DNA of 40,134 bases from Verrucomicrobiota bacterium (GTDB lineage: Bacteria > Verrucomicrobiota > Verrucomicrobiia > Opitutales > Opitutaceae). The notes under the pieces are model-generated. The model was given only the letters and a program-made list of their open reading frames with translations. It ran no database searches and had not been told where the DNA came from. Position numbers and translations under genes: made by a program. The DNA lies in NCBI GenBank assembly GCA_028293545.1, contig JAQGOP010000003.1, forward strand, positions 1-40,134, read 5' to 3'. Shown here one piece after another: positions 7,995 through 16,626 of this stretch (its first letter is position 1; every line of letters starts with the position of its first letter).

Positions 7995-9521
7995 TCAGTA
8001 AACCTGCTCGTCCAACAGCTGGAAGAGCTCGGCTTCGGTGATGCGTTTCTGGGCCATCGAGTCGCGCTCGCGGAGCGTGAAGCTGCCGTCTTTCTCGATG
8101 GTTTCGAAATCGATCGTCACGCACCACGGCGTGCCGATCTCGTCCTGGCGGCGATAACGGCGGCCGATCGCGCCCGCTTCGTCGTAGAACACGGCGTAGC
8201 GACGCTGGAGTTTCTTGTAGAGCTCCTTGGCGCGGGCGGTGAGCAGCTCCTTGTTCTTGAGCAGCGGCAGGACCGCGACTTTCACGGGGGCGATACGCGG
8301 CGAGAGTCGGAGCACGGTGCGTTTCTCGACCGCGCCCTTGTCGTCGGTCACGTCTTCCTCGGCGTAACCGGCGCAGAGCACCGCGAGGAGAATCCGGTCG
8401 ACGCCGACCGCGGGCTCGATCACGTGCGGCACGAATTTCTTCTTCGAAGCCTCGTCAAAAATGTCCTGCGGCTTGCCGCTCGCCTTCGCGTGCTGCGTGA
8501 GGTCGTAGCTGCCGCGCGCGGCGATGCCCCAGAGCTCCTGCACCCCGAATGGGTAGCTGAACATGATGTCGACGGTGCCCCGCGAATAGAACGCCAGCTT
8601 TTCCTTCGGGTGCGTGTAGCGCGAGAGGTGGCTGTCAGGCAGGCCGATGCTCTTCAGCCAGGCCTCGCACCATGCGATCCACTCCTCGTGGCATTTTGCC
8701 CAGTCGGCGTCCTCGTGGATGAAATATTCCATCTCCATCTGCTCGAACTCGCGCGAGCGGAAGATAAAGTTGCGGGGCGTGATCTCGTTGCGGAATGACT
8801 TGCCGATTTGCGCGATGCCGAACGGCAGTTTCACGCGGCCGGTGTCGACGACATTTTTGAAGTCGACGAACATGCCTTGGGCCGTCTCGGGACGCAGGTA
8901 AGCGACCGACGAGCCATCGGTCATCGCCCCGACGTTCGTCTGGAACATCATGTTGAACGAACGCGGCGGCGTGAGGCTCCCGGGTTCGCCGGTGGCGGGA
9001 GAGGGGATCAGTGCGATTTCGTCGGGCTGGGCCTCGGTCATGTCCTTCGCGACGATCGGCGTGAGCGTGCCTTGGATCGCTTTCTTGCGCTTGAAATTTT
9101 CCGCGGCGGCCTGGAGTTCGGCGGCGGTCTTCTCGCTTTCCAACGCGGAAACATACCCGGCGGTTTTTCCGTCGACGACGACCGCGGCGAAAAACAGCTG
9201 GTCCGCGCGGTAGCGTTGCTTGCTCACCTTACAGTCGACGAGGGGGTCGGTGAAACCGGCGACGTGGCCGGACGCGTCCCAGTCCTTGGGGTGCATGATG
9301 ATCGACGATTCGAGGCCGACGATGTCGTCGCGGCGGCGCACCATGTCGTTCCACCAGCAGTCGCGGATGTTCTTCTTCAGCTCGGAGCCAAGGGGGCCGT
9401 AGTCGAAGAAGCCGTTGAAGCCGCCGTAGATTTCGGAGGACTGGAAGATAAACCCTCGGCGCTTTGCGAGCGCGACGATGTTGTCCATGGAAACGGCGGC
9501 GGGTGCGGGAGTGTCGGACAT
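7995..9521 (-). CDS. glyQS: Glycyl-tRNA synthetase, single-chain class II type
   Basis: Charges tRNA-Gly with glycine in the cytosol; essential. This 508-aa chain is the dimeric single-polypeptide form (archaeal/Thermus-like) rather than the alpha2beta2 enzyme. The N terminus has [20 protein letters not shown]. Class II motif 2 is [19 protein letters not shown], and motif 3 is the [14 protein letters not shown] stretch near residue ~395. A C-terminal anticodon-binding domain follows ([12 protein letters not shown] through FTLRERDSM). The ATG at 9521 is used because [15 protein letters not shown] precedes the conserved start. The frame is open to 9722 only through a translated REP and a heptamer array, which should be discarded. 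A second candidate ATG is at 9488. Confidence 0.96.
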   Translation of the reverse strand: MSDTPAPAAVSMDNIVALAKRRGFIFQSSEIYGGFNGFFDYGPLGSELKKNIRDCWWNDMVRRRDDIVGLESSIIMHPKDWDASGHVAGFTDPLVDCKVSKQRYRADQLFFAAVVVDGKTAGYVSALESEKTAAELQAAAENFKRKKAIQGTLTPIVAKDMTEAQPDEIALIPSPATGEPGSLTPPRSFNMMFQTNVGAMTDGSSVAYLRPETAQGMFVDFKNVVDTGRVKLPFGIAQIGKSFRNEITPRNFIFRSREFEQMEMEYFIHEDADWAKCHEEWIAWCEAWLKSIGLPDSHLSRYTHPKEKLAFYSRGTVDIMFSYPFGVQELWGIAARGSYDLTQHAKASGKPQDIFDEASKKKFVPHVIEPAVGVDRILLAVLCAGYAEEDVTDDKGAVEKRTVLRLSPRIAPVKVAVLPLLKNKELLTARAKELYKKLQRRYAVFYDEAGAIGRRYRRQDEIGTPWCVTIDFETIEKDGSFTLRERDSMAQKRITEAELFQLLDEQVY

Positions 9522-9572
9522 AGCCTGCCAGAGATGGCGGTCGGTTTGCCCGCGGTCAATTCCGTTGGAAAA

Positions 9573-9600
9573 GTAACGCAGGCGGCCCGCCTGCTTTTCG
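9573..9600 (+). repeat. REP-like element, family A, GTAA variant
   Basis: GTAA (9573-9576) replaces the usual GTAG. It is followed by C and the stem GCAGGCG (9578-9584) / CGCCTGC (9588-9594). It pairs with the inverted copy at 9832-9856. Confidence 0.7.
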
Positions 9601-9602
9601 AA

Positions 9603-9637
9603 GTAGCGAGTAGCGAGTAGCGTGTAGCGTGTAGCGT
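9603..9637 (+). repeat. 7-bp tandem repeat array
   Basis: Five perfect-length heptamers in a row: GTAGCGA twice (9603-9616), then GTAGCGT three times (9617-9637). The unit contains the GTAGC head of the REP elements that flank it, so it may have grown from a REP head by slippage. Confidence 0.85.
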
Positions 9638-9670
9638 GCATGCCCAAGCAAACGATTCGACCGGAATCGA

Positions 9671-9811
9671 TTTGAACAGAAGGCAACGAAGATAACGAAG
9701 AGGTCCCAGTGAGCGGAATCACTCGTGCCCTATTTCCAGGAATTCCAATCCCCGCACCGGCAAGGGTAAGCCCAGGGCGAACCAGAACCTCTTCGTTGCC
9801 TTCTGTTCAAA
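9671..9811. repeat. Inverted repeat with 9-bp internal duplication
   Basis: The right arm (9787-9811) is the reverse complement of the left arm (9671-9704) over 25 bases (TTTGAACAGAAGGCAACGAAG then AGGT), except that the left arm carries an extra ATAACGAAG that echoes the preceding AACGAAG. The 82-base centre is unique sequence. The arms resemble the AACAGAAG/AACGAAG short direct-repeat units often seen between genes in such genomes (recalled, not checked). Confidence 0.8.
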
Positions 9812-9831
9812 TTCCCAAGTCGCCAATCTTC

Positions 9832-9856
9832 GGAGCAGGCGGGCCGCCTGCGCTAC
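9832..9856 (-). repeat. REP-like element, family A (inverted copy)
   Basis: On the minus strand GTAG is at 9856-9853, followed by the same stem GCAGGCG / CGCCTGC and TCC. It is the inverted partner of the 9573 copy and ends 44 bases before the aldo/keto reductase start codon, so it is probably transcribed in that leader. Confidence 0.75.
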
Positions 9857-9900
9857 TTCAAACATTGCCCGCTGCGCCGAGACTTCCACACTCCGCCGCG

Positions 9901-10842
9901 ATGCAGTACCGCCCCCTCGGCCGCACCGACCTTCGCGTTTCGGTCGTTGGATTCGGCGGATCGCCGATCGGCGGGGTGTTTCGTCCGGTGACGCAATCCG
10001 CCGCCACCGAAGCGGTGCGCACGGCGCTGGATCTTGGGATCAATTATTTCGACACGGCCCCGTACTATGCCGCGACGGCGGCGGAGACGGTGCTGGGTCA
10101 CGCGCTGCGCGGAGTGCCGCGCGAACGGTATGTGATGGCCTCGAAGGCGGGACGCTATGGCTGGGGTGACGAAGGTTTCGATTTTTCCGCGGCCCGCGTG
10201 ATTGAGGAAGTGGACGAAAGCCTGGCCCGGCTGGGCTGTGATTATCTCGATGTGATCCAAGTCCACGACATGGAGTTCGGTTCGCTGGAAAAAATTTGGG
10301 ATGAAACCCTGCCCGCACTTGACCGGCTGCGCGCGAGCGGAAAGGTGCGCTTCGTCGGAATCACGGGCCTTCCCCTCGTCATGCTGCGTCGGGTCCGCGA
10401 ACACGCCCCCCGCGTGGTCGATACCGTGCTGAGCTACTGCCATGGCACGCTCAACGATTCGAGTTTCCTGCCCGAGGCCTTGAAACTGCGCCGCGAGGGC
10501 GTCGGCGTGGTCAACGCTGCTCCCCTCGCCATGGGCCTGCTGACCAGCGCCGGCCCTCCGGCCTGGCATCCCGCGCCCGCTTCCGTCCGAGCGGCGTGCG
10601 CGGCCGCGGCGGAGTTTTGCGCCCAACGCGACGCGGACCTTGCGGACCTGGCGCTTGGTTTTTCGTTCAGCCGCCCGGAGTTTGATTGCACGATCGTCGG
10701 ACTGGCCAGCGCGGACGAAGTTCGGCGGTCGGTTGCGTGCGCCTCGCGGGCGCCTGATCCTGTGTTGCTGGCTGGGGTGCAATCGCTGCTCGCGCCCGTT
10801 CAGGGTGTGACGTGGATCAGCGGGCGGGCCGAGAATAACTAG
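9901..10842 (+). CDS. Aldo/keto reductase, L-galactose/L-fucose dehydrogenase-like
   Basis: 313-aa NAD(P)-dependent aldo/keto reductase. The catalytic tetrad is visible: Asp51 and Tyr56 in FDTAPYY, Lys82 in ASKAGRY, His122 in QVHDMEFGS. The sequence follows plant L-galactose dehydrogenase closely in its landmarks (GFGGSPIGGVF, GFDFSA, FVGITGLPL, LSYCHGTLND, SPLAMGLLT-like NAAPLAMGLLT), so oxidation of an L-sugar such as L-galactose or L-fucose to its lactone is the best guess. The ATG at 9901 is chosen because the family starts there (MQYRPLGRTDLRVS). The stop is followed after one base by the next gene, so the two are co-transcribed. Substrate specificity is inferred from similarity only. 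Confidence 0.88.
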   Translation: MQYRPLGRTDLRVSVVGFGGSPIGGVFRPVTQSAATEAVRTALDLGINYFDTAPYYAATAAETVLGHALRGVPRERYVMASKAGRYGWGDEGFDFSAARVIEEVDESLARLGCDYLDVIQVHDMEFGSLEKIWDETLPALDRLRASGKVRFVGITGLPLVMLRRVREHAPRVVDTVLSYCHGTLNDSSFLPEALKLRREGVGVVNAAPLAMGLLTSAGPPAWHPAPASVRAACAAAAEFCAQRDADLADLALGFSFSRPEFDCTIVGLASADEVRRSVACASRAPDPVLLAGVQSLLAPVQGVTWISGRAENN

Positions 10843-10843
10843 C

Positions 10844-11857
10844 ATGCAAACGCTGACCCTCACAAGGCCGGGGGAACTTCGCCTGACCGATACTCCGGCA
10901 CCTTCGGCGCCCGGCGCCGGGGAATCTCTCGTGCGCGTGCGCGCGAGCGGAGTGTGCGGCACCGATCTTCACGCGTTTGGCGGGAAACAGCCGTTTTTCA
11001 CTTATCCCCGCATCCCGGGTCACGAGCTCGGGGTTGAGGTTTTGGCGGTGGGTCTCGACGTCACGAACGTTCGAGTCGGCGATCGCTGCGCGGTTGAGCC
11101 GTACCTCAATTGTGGCCGCTGCATCGCGTGCCGAAAGGGAAAAACCAACTGCTGCGAAACCCTGCAGGTGCTCGGCGTGCACGTCGACGGCGGCTGGCGC
11201 GAGGAGATCATCGTGCCCGCGGCGAAGCTGCATCGTTCGGCCCAGCTGACTTTCGAGCAGCTGGCGCTGGTGGAAACCCTCGGCATCGGGGCGCACGCCG
11301 TGACCCGTGGCGATCCGACGCCCGGCGAATCGACCCTCGTGATCGGCGCCGGGCCGATCGGGCTCGCCGTCGCGCAGTTTGCCGCCGTGGCGGGGGCGAA
11401 AGTCACGATGCTCGACGTGAACGACGCACGGCGCGCCTTCGCGGCGGATTGGTTGGGCGTCGCGACGCTTGAGGCGCGCAATCTCACGCCGGAAAAACTC
11501 CGCGCCGAGCTCGGGGGTGAACTGCCCACCCTCGTCTTCGATGCCACCGGCAGCCCGGCCTCGATGCGACAGTCGTTCCTCTGGCCGGCCCAGGGCGGGC
11601 GGATGGTCTTTGCGAGCCTGGTGCAGGGCGAAATCGCCTTCGACGACCCCAATTTCCACCGTCGCGAACTCACGCTCCTCAGCACGCGCAACAGCACCGC
11701 CGCCGAGTTCAAACGCATCATCGCATTGATGGAATCCGGCCGGATCGACACCGCCCCATGGGTGACGCATCGCGCAACGATCGAGGAGGTGCCCGCCGTT
11801 TTTGCGTCGTGGACCAAGCCGGAAACCGGCGTCGTGAAAGCGATGATCCAGCTCTAG
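10844..11857 (+). CDS. Zinc-dependent alcohol dehydrogenase (MDR family)
   Basis: 337-aa medium-chain dehydrogenase. Catalytic zinc ligands are Cys38, His60 and Glu61 (ASGVCGTD, IPGHE). Structural zinc cysteines are 90, 93, 96 and 104 (CGRCIACRKGKTNCC). The nucleotide loop is GAGPIG at 168-173, followed by an Asp-ended second strand (MLDVND), which suggests NAD+ rather than NADP+. It resembles sorbitol/threonine-dehydrogenase-like and L-galactonate-oxidising enzymes. Its position one base behind the L-galactose-dehydrogenase-like gene suggests that it oxidises a hydroxyl of the same sugar acid. No clear ribosome site is seen at ATG 10844, consistent with translational coupling. The exact substrate is unknown. 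Confidence 0.9.
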   Translation: MQTLTLTRPGELRLTDTPAPSAPGAGESLVRVRASGVCGTDLHAFGGKQPFFTYPRIPGHELGVEVLAVGLDVTNVRVGDRCAVEPYLNCGRCIACRKGKTNCCETLQVLGVHVDGGWREEIIVPAAKLHRSAQLTFEQLALVETLGIGAHAVTRGDPTPGESTLVIGAGPIGLAVAQFAAVAGAKVTMLDVNDARRAFAADWLGVATLEARNLTPEKLRAELGGELPTLVFDATGSPASMRQSFLWPAQGGRMVFASLVQGEIAFDDPNFHRRELTLLSTRNSTAAEFKRIIALMESGRIDTAPWVTHRATIEEVPAVFASWTKPETGVVKAMIQL

Positions 11858-11860
11858 CGC

Positions 11861-12005
11861 TTTTTTTAATCACGAATGGACCCGAATCAGAAACCCCGCA
11901 CCAACGCTTGTTTGGTTCAGGCCTCGCCCTTAACTCGAATCGCTCCCTGTAAGAAATCCGGGTTCGGGGACTCGTGTCTATTCGTGTCCACTCGTGGTTA
12001 AAAAA
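11861..12005. repeat. ~145-bp inverted-repeat element, copy 1
   Basis: The left end (TTTTTTTAATCACGAATGG, from 11861) and right end (GTGTCCACTCGTGGTTAAAA, to 12005) are imperfect inverted repeats built from ~12-bp CACGAATNGA units. The centre (TTTGGTTCAGGCCTCGCC, near 11911, then CTCGAATCGC) aligns with the centre of the element at 15540-15695, so both are copies of one dispersed element. This copy is more degenerate. It fills the gap between the alcohol dehydrogenase and the GH2 gene. Confidence 0.85.
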
Positions 12006-12028
12006 GTATTTCCCAGCCCATTCTCTCC

Positions 12029-13873
12029 ATGCCGAAACTTCCTGCGATTCCCCGCCCCGAATATCCGCGTCCCCAATTCGTCCGACGCGACTGGCTCTGC
12101 CTCAACGGGCGCTGGCAATTCGAGATCGACCAGGGCGACAGCGGCCTCGATCGCGGCCTCGTCACGCGCGCGCTGAAGGACTCCATCATCGTCCCGTTTT
12201 GCCCGGAATCGAAACTCTCGGGTGTCGGCAACACCGACTTTCTCAATGCGGTCTGGTATCGTCGGGAATTCACGATCCCGGCGGCGTGGAAAGGGCAACG
12301 CATCCTACTTCATTTCCAGGCCTGCGATTACGACACCTTTGTCTGGGTCAACGGCGCGGAGGTTGGGCGGCATCGCGGCGGCATGACTCCGTTCTCGTGC
12401 GACCTCACGGACGTCGTGACTCCCGGAAAAAAGACCACGCTGGTTGTCCGCGCCCGCGACAACGCGCGGGAGGCGATGCCCGCGGGCAAGCAGGCGTGGA
12501 CGTTTGAAAACGCCGGGTGCCATTACACGCGAACCACCGGGATCTGGCAGACCGTGTGGCTGGAGCCCGTGCCGCGGCGCGCGCACCTGCTGCGTCCAAA
12601 GATCGTGCCCGATGTCGCGAACCGGAAGTTTTCCCTCGAGCAGCCGGTGCACGGCGCGCAGGCGGGCCTGACCTATCGCGCGCGCCTGCGCGACGCGAAG
12701 GGGATCATCAGCGAGGCCACGTGCCGCTGCGGCGACGGATTTTACCCGCGGCTCGACCTGCCGGTGACCGGGGGAAACGTCCGATTGTGGTCGATCGAGG
12801 ATCCGCACCTCTACGAGCTTGAACTCGAGCTGCTCGACGAATCGGAGCGGGTCATCGACACGGTCCAAAGTTACGCGGGCCTGCGCAGCGTGAGCATCGA
12901 TGGCTTCGCGATAAAATTAAACGGGCGTCCCGTATTCCAACGCCTGGTGCTCGACCAGGGTTATTACCCGGATGGAATCCTCACCGCGCCCTCCGAGGCT
13001 GCGCTCGTCCGGGACATCGAGTTGTCGATGGCGGCGGGTTTCAACGGCGCGCGCCTGCACCAGAAGGTTTTTGAGGAGCGGTTCCTCTATCACGCCGACC
13101 GGCTCGGTTACCTGGTCTGGGGAGAATTCAGCGACTGGGGCCTCAACGGCACCGCGCCGGTGAAGCGCTGGCACCACGATGCCACGGGGAAAGTGCAGCG
13201 GGCGGGGAATCATAACGGGCCCGAGTTTCCACCCGGGCACGTGACGCAATGGATCGAGGCGCTGCAGCGGGACTTCAATCATCCGAGCATCGTGGGCTGG
13301 TGTCCGCTCAACGAATCCGAGAACCGCGTGCACGAGAAAATCACGGCGCACGACGACGTGATGCGCGCGATGTTTTTGGCCACGAAATTATACGACGCGA
13401 CGCGGCCCGTGCTGGATGTCTCGGGCTACTGCCACCGCGTGCCGGAGTCGGATGTCTACGACGGCCACGATTATGAGCAGGACCCGAAAAAATTCGCCGC
13501 CACGCACGCGAAGCTGAACCGGGGCGAACCGTTCATGAACGACACGACACTGCACGGCAGCATCCCATGGCGGGGCCAGCCGTATTTCGTGAGCGAGTTT
13601 GGCGGCATCTGGTGGAATCCGCGCGCGAAGCCGACCGATGCGTCGTGGGGCTACGGCGATCGCCCGAAGACGCTCGCGGAATTTTACCGGCGCTTCGAGG
13701 GACTCTGCGCGGTGCTGTTGGATCACCCGCGGATGTTTGGTTACTGCTACACGCAGCTCACCGATGTGTACCAGGAGCAGAACGGGATCTATTTCTTCGA
13801 TCGAAAAAAGAAGTACGACCTCAAGCGCATCCGCGCGGCGCAGCAGCGCGTGGCGGCCATAGAAAAGAGGTGA
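12029..13873 (+). CDS. Glycoside hydrolase family 2 protein
   Basis: 614-aa retaining exo-glycosidase with the GH2 order: sugar-binding jelly-roll (~20-190, including LNGRWQFEID and YDTFVWVNGAEVGRH), an immunoglobulin-like domain (~195-295), then the TIM barrel. The general acid/base is Glu429 (CPLNESEN) and the nucleophile is Glu523 (FVSEFGG). Both key carboxylates are present, so it should be active. GH2 covers beta-galactosidase, beta-glucuronidase and alpha-L-arabinopyranosidase-type activities, and the sequence alone does not decide. No signal peptide is visible, so it probably acts on imported oligosaccharides. It follows the two dehydrogenases on the same strand and could supply their sugar. 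It is convergent with the Mpo1-like gene. Confidence 0.92.
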   Translation: MPKLPAIPRPEYPRPQFVRRDWLCLNGRWQFEIDQGDSGLDRGLVTRALKDSIIVPFCPESKLSGVGNTDFLNAVWYRREFTIPAAWKGQRILLHFQACDYDTFVWVNGAEVGRHRGGMTPFSCDLTDVVTPGKKTTLVVRARDNAREAMPAGKQAWTFENAGCHYTRTTGIWQTVWLEPVPRRAHLLRPKIVPDVANRKFSLEQPVHGAQAGLTYRARLRDAKGIISEATCRCGDGFYPRLDLPVTGGNVRLWSIEDPHLYELELELLDESERVIDTVQSYAGLRSVSIDGFAIKLNGRPVFQRLVLDQGYYPDGILTAPSEAALVRDIELSMAAGFNGARLHQKVFEERFLYHADRLGYLVWGEFSDWGLNGTAPVKRWHHDATGKVQRAGNHNGPEFPPGHVTQWIEALQRDFNHPSIVGWCPLNESENRVHEKITAHDDVMRAMFLATKLYDATRPVLDVSGYCHRVPESDVYDGHDYEQDPKKFAATHAKLNRGEPFMNDTTLHGSIPWRGQPYFVSEFGGIWWNPRAKPTDASWGYGDRPKTLAEFYRRFEGLCAVLLDHPRMFGYCYTQLTDVYQEQNGIYFFDRKKKYDLKRIRAAQQRVAAIEKR

Positions 13874-13932
13874 GAGCGAAAGGGACCCAGGCTTTCCCGC
13901 GCATGCCGCGGAAAATTCCCGCCGATCGGCCT

Positions 13933-14409
13933 TCAGTATTTCATCTTCACTTTCCGGTACACCTTGCTCATCAGCCAGGCCGGGCCGATCAGGAGGAAGA
14001 GCGGATCCTTGGGGAACGACGGTTTTTTCCCCTCGATCCTGTGCCCGATGAACTGGCCGATCCACGCGGCGGCGAACAGCACGAGGCAAATCCTCCAGAC
14101 CGGCCACCGCGCGTAAAAATCGAGTTCCAGCAGGATCGTTTGGCAGATCATCATGAAAGCCGCCAAGCCGATCGTCAGGCGCACGGAAAGCCGCAGGTAG
14201 AAAATCGTGGTCGCGATGATTGCGACGAGGGACCAGTTGAACCACGGAGCCTGTTTGTCCCACGCTTCCGGCAGCGGGATCGCCCACACGAAACCGAGCA
14301 CGCTGAAGAAAATCACCGGCACGCAAATCCAATGGATCAGCTCGTTGGCGTGATGCCGATGCCGCTCGCCATATTCGGCGAACCACTGGTCAGCGGTTTT
14401 TCTCGGCAT
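13933..14409 (-). CDS. DUF962 / Mpo1-like membrane protein
   Basis: 158-aa integral membrane protein of the DUF962 (YGL010w/Mpo1-like) family. The family marks are visible: EYGERHRHHANELIHWICVP near the N terminus (His, Asn and His) and IGQFIGHRIEGKKPSF near 115-130. There are four hydrophobic segments (about 25-45, 55-75, 78-95, 103-122). The yeast member Mpo1 is an iron-dependent dioxygenase that shortens 2-hydroxy fatty acids. Whether this bacterial protein does the same is not known, although the histidines are kept. It begins 4 bases behind the stop of the enolase-superfamily gene and is probably co-transcribed, without an obvious functional link. Confidence 0.88.
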   Translation of the reverse strand: MPRKTADQWFAEYGERHRHHANELIHWICVPVIFFSVLGFVWAIPLPEAWDKQAPWFNWSLVAIIATTIFYLRLSVRLTIGLAAFMMICQTILLELDFYARWPVWRICLVLFAAAWIGQFIGHRIEGKKPSFPKDPLFLLIGPAWLMSKVYRKVKMKY

Positions 14410-14413
14410 CGAG

Positions 14414-15487
14414 TTAGAGTTTCGCGATGGCGGTTTTTTCCAGGGCTTTCAGGTTGAGGTCGAAGCCGATGCCGGGGCCGTCGGGGGCGTGGACAAAACC
14501 GTGTTGGTCGATGCACGGTTCGAAGACCACCGGGTTTCCCATCACGAGAGTTTCGTAGTAATGGTTGTTCCGGATCGCGAGGCAGAGATGGATGTTCTCC
14601 GGGCCCATGCCGTGCACTTCTGCGCTGAGCTGGAAGGCATCCGCGAGATGCGCGACCCGCAGCCCGCCGGTGATGCCTCCCTTGTAGTGATAGCTCGTGC
14701 GCACCATGTCGGCGGCGCCTTGGGCGATGAAATCGGCGACGTTGAAGTGACAGCCGTCCGACGTCTCCGCCGTGAGCACTGGGATGTCGAGCTGCTCACA
14801 AAGCCGCTTGTACGCGTTGATGCTGAACTCGCGCATCGGTTCCTCGTACCAGAGGTATTCCGCCTCCTCGAGCGCGCGCCCGAGATAGAGCGATTCGTAC
14901 GGGTCAAAACCCGCGGAGCCGTCGTACATCAGCGCGATGTCGGGACCGACGTGCTTGCGCAGCGCCTGGCACAGCGCGGCGTCTTTGCGCGCATCGCCCC
15001 AGGCGTGAAGCTTGATCGCGCGAAACCCGCGGGCGAGGCACTGGTCGGCGACGTCGAGGAATTCCTTGGTCGACGCATAGGTCACCGTGCTCGCGTAGGC
15101 CTCGATCTTGTCGCGGTAGCCGCCGAGCAGCTGGTAGAGCGGGACCTTCGCCACTTTCGCGGTGATGTCCCAAAGCGCCGAGTCGACGAGGCCCATCATG
15201 TACATGGGAAATTCCTCGATGCGGTCGATCTCCCACAGTTCGTGCCAGAGGAGCTCCTTCATCAGCGGGTTTTTCCCGAGCAGCCACGGTTTGATCCGGC
15301 GCTCGACGAGATCGAGGGCGATGGCCCCGCGCGGCGCCCGGCCCCAGCCTTCGACGCCGGCGTCGGTCACGAGTCGCAGCCAGGTTTGCTCGGAGGCGGC
15401 ATCGGTGCCGAGCAAGCCTTTGCGCCAGACAAACGGGACCTTGGTCTTGGTGCGAATCGTGTAAGCGTGAACGGCGACGATCTTCAT
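14414..15487 (-). CDS. Enolase-superfamily sugar-acid dehydratase (MR subgroup)
   Basis: 357-aa protein of the mandelate racemase subgroup. Visible residues are the KxH motif Lys159-Leu-His161 (FRAIKLHAWGD), metal ligands Asp189 (LMYDG), Glu215 or Glu216 (WYEEPM) and Glu241 (LTAETSDG), and the barrel-end His292 (AEVHGMG). This set fits an acid-sugar dehydratase that removes water from an aldonate to give a 2-keto-3-deoxy acid. The neighbours suggest an L-fuconate, L-galactonate or similar substrate, but the family is too broad to decide. The ATG at 15487 (MKIVAVHAYT) matches the usual family start. An alternative ATG at 15508 adds seven proline-rich residues. The upstream gap holds repeat element copy 2. 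Confidence 0.88.
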   Translation of the reverse strand: MKIVAVHAYTIRTKTKVPFVWRKGLLGTDAASEQTWLRLVTDAGVEGWGRAPRGAIALDLVERRIKPWLLGKNPLMKELLWHELWEIDRIEEFPMYMMGLVDSALWDITAKVAKVPLYQLLGGYRDKIEAYASTVTYASTKEFLDVADQCLARGFRAIKLHAWGDARKDAALCQALRKHVGPDIALMYDGSAGFDPYESLYLGRALEEAEYLWYEEPMREFSINAYKRLCEQLDIPVLTAETSDGCHFNVADFIAQGAADMVRTSYHYKGGITGGLRVAHLADAFQLSAEVHGMGPENIHLCLAIRNNHYYETLVMGNPVVFEPCIDQHGFVHAPDGPGIGFDLNLKALEKTAIAKL

Positions 15488-15539
15488 AGGGTGGGGTGGA
15501 CTGTTCATCGGGCGAGGCCCGGGCCTTGGCAACCCCGGG

Positions 15540-15695
15540 TTTTTTTAACCACGAATGGACACGAATAGACACGAATCGAAAAACTCCGAACCGGTTCCGG
15601 TTTGGTTGAGGCCTCGGCCTTGACTCGGATCGCCTCCTGTAAAAATCAGGGGTTCTGGGATTCGTGTCTATTCGTGTCCATTCGTGGTTAAAAAA
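15540..15695. repeat. ~155-bp inverted-repeat element, copy 2
   Basis: Perfect 36-bp terminal inverted repeats: the left arm 15541-15576 begins TTTTTTAACCACGAATGG and the right arm is 15660-15695. Each arm has three 12-bp-spaced CGAATNGAC-type units. The ~83-base centre (CCGGTTTGGTTGAGGCCTCG and the following CTCGGATCGCCTCCTG) aligns with the centre of copy 1 at 11861-12005. There is no open frame inside. It separates the divergent enolase-superfamily and SDR genes and probably overlaps their promoters. Confidence 0.9.
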
Positions 15696-15747
15696 GGTTT
15701 GTTGCCGGTGCTTGTAGGATTCGGTTTGGGGCGGCTAGCGTGCGGGC

Positions 15748-16503
15748 ATGTTTGATCTTACTGGCAAGGTGGCGCTCGTGACGGGAGCAGGCTCGGGGAT
15801 TGGTCGCGCGATCGCGCTTCGATTCGCTCGCGCCGGCGCGACGGTCCACGTCGCCGATTTGGCCGAGGCCGGCGGGAAGGAAACGGTTGCGATGATCTCA
15901 GCCGCGGACGGACGCGCGGAATTTACGCGGCTCGATGTCACGGACGAAACCGCGGTCAACGCGCTCGCCGCGAAAACGGGCGCGCTGCATGTCCTTGTGA
16001 ACAATGCAGGGATCGGGCACGTCGGCACGATTCTCCAGGCTTCCGGCGACGACTTGGATCGACTCTACCGCGTGAATGTCCGCGGGGTGTTCAATGTCTC
16101 GAAGGCTTTCCTGCCCGCGATGCTCGCACGCCGCCAGGGCAGCATCATCAACCTCTCCTCGGTCGGCGGCATTGTCGGGATCCGTGACCGCTTGGTTTAC
16201 TGCACGACGAAATTCGCGGTCGTCGGCCTGACAAAATCGATGGCGCTCGACCACGCGCTCGACGGTGTTCGCGTCAACTGCATCTGCCCGGGACGCGTGG
16301 AAACGCCGTTCGTGCAAGCGCGTTTGAAGGAATATCCGGACCCGGAAAAAGCGTACCGTGAAATGGGCGCGACGCAGGCGATTGGGCGGATGGGGCAGCC
16401 CGACGAAATCGCGGCGGCGGCACACTACCTTGCCAGCGATGAATCGGCGCTCGTCACCGGTTCCGCGCTCATGACCGACGGCGGGTGGAGCGCCGGGAAG
16501 TAA
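15748..16503 (+). CDS. Short-chain dehydrogenase, sugar-acid type
   Basis: 251-aa classical SDR. The cofactor loop is GAGSGIG at 13-19. Asp37 at the end of the second strand points to NAD+. NNAG is at 85-88, and the catalytic residues are Ser138, Tyr151 and Lys155 (YCTTK). The C-terminal VNCICPGRVETPF is typical. SDRs in this position in non-phosphorylative fucose and arabinose pathways oxidise the 2-keto-3-deoxy acid made by the dehydratase, and the divergent dehydratase gene next door supports the same role here. That role is inference; the fold and chemistry are firm. The BIME at 16519 begins 16 bases behind the stop, separating it from the next gene. Confidence 0.9.
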   Translation: MFDLTGKVALVTGAGSGIGRAIALRFARAGATVHVADLAEAGGKETVAMISAADGRAEFTRLDVTDETAVNALAAKTGALHVLVNNAGIGHVGTILQASGDDLDRLYRVNVRGVFNVSKAFLPAMLARRQGSIINLSSVGGIVGIRDRLVYCTTKFAVVGLTKSMALDHALDGVRVNCICPGRVETPFVQARLKEYPDPEKAYREMGATQAIGRMGQPDEIAAAAHYLASDESALVTGSALMTDGGWSAGK

Positions 16504-16518
16504 TGAACGATCCGAAGG

Positions 16519-16607
16519 GTAGCGCAGGCGGCCCGCCTGCTCCGGAAGATCGGATTCCGAATCAGGCCGGAATTCCGGACCCTGAGCAGGCGAGCCGCCT
16601 GCGCTAC
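16519..16607. repeat. Inverted pair of REP family A elements (BIME-like)
   Basis: Forward copy from GTAG 16519-16522 with the 7-bp stem up to 16540, and an inverted copy at 16584-16607 ending in CTAC (GTAG on the minus strand). The inverted copy has one loop change (GCTC in place of GCCC). The 41-base spacer contains TCCGGAAGATCGGATTCCG, partly symmetrical itself. Facing REPs with GTAG at the outer ends are the standard BIME arrangement. Confidence 0.85.
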
Positions 16608-16626
16608 GCCATAAACCCGACGCGAC

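Larger units (their letters stand above)
9522..9900. other. Repeat-filled divergent intergenic region
   Basis: This 379-base gap between glycyl-tRNA synthetase (minus) and the first aldo/keto reductase (plus) contains no credible gene. It holds, in order, a REP family A element, a 7-bp tandem array, the left arm of an inverted repeat, a unique centre, the right arm, and a second REP family A copy in opposite orientation. The parts are nested symmetrically, so the whole gap reads as a palindrome of repeats. Promoters for both genes must lie inside or between these parts. Confidence 0.8.

Noticed and set aside
9603..9637. Short CRISPR-like tandem array
   Set aside because: The 7-bp units are directly adjacent with no spacers, and no cas genes are near. 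It is a simple tandem repeat.
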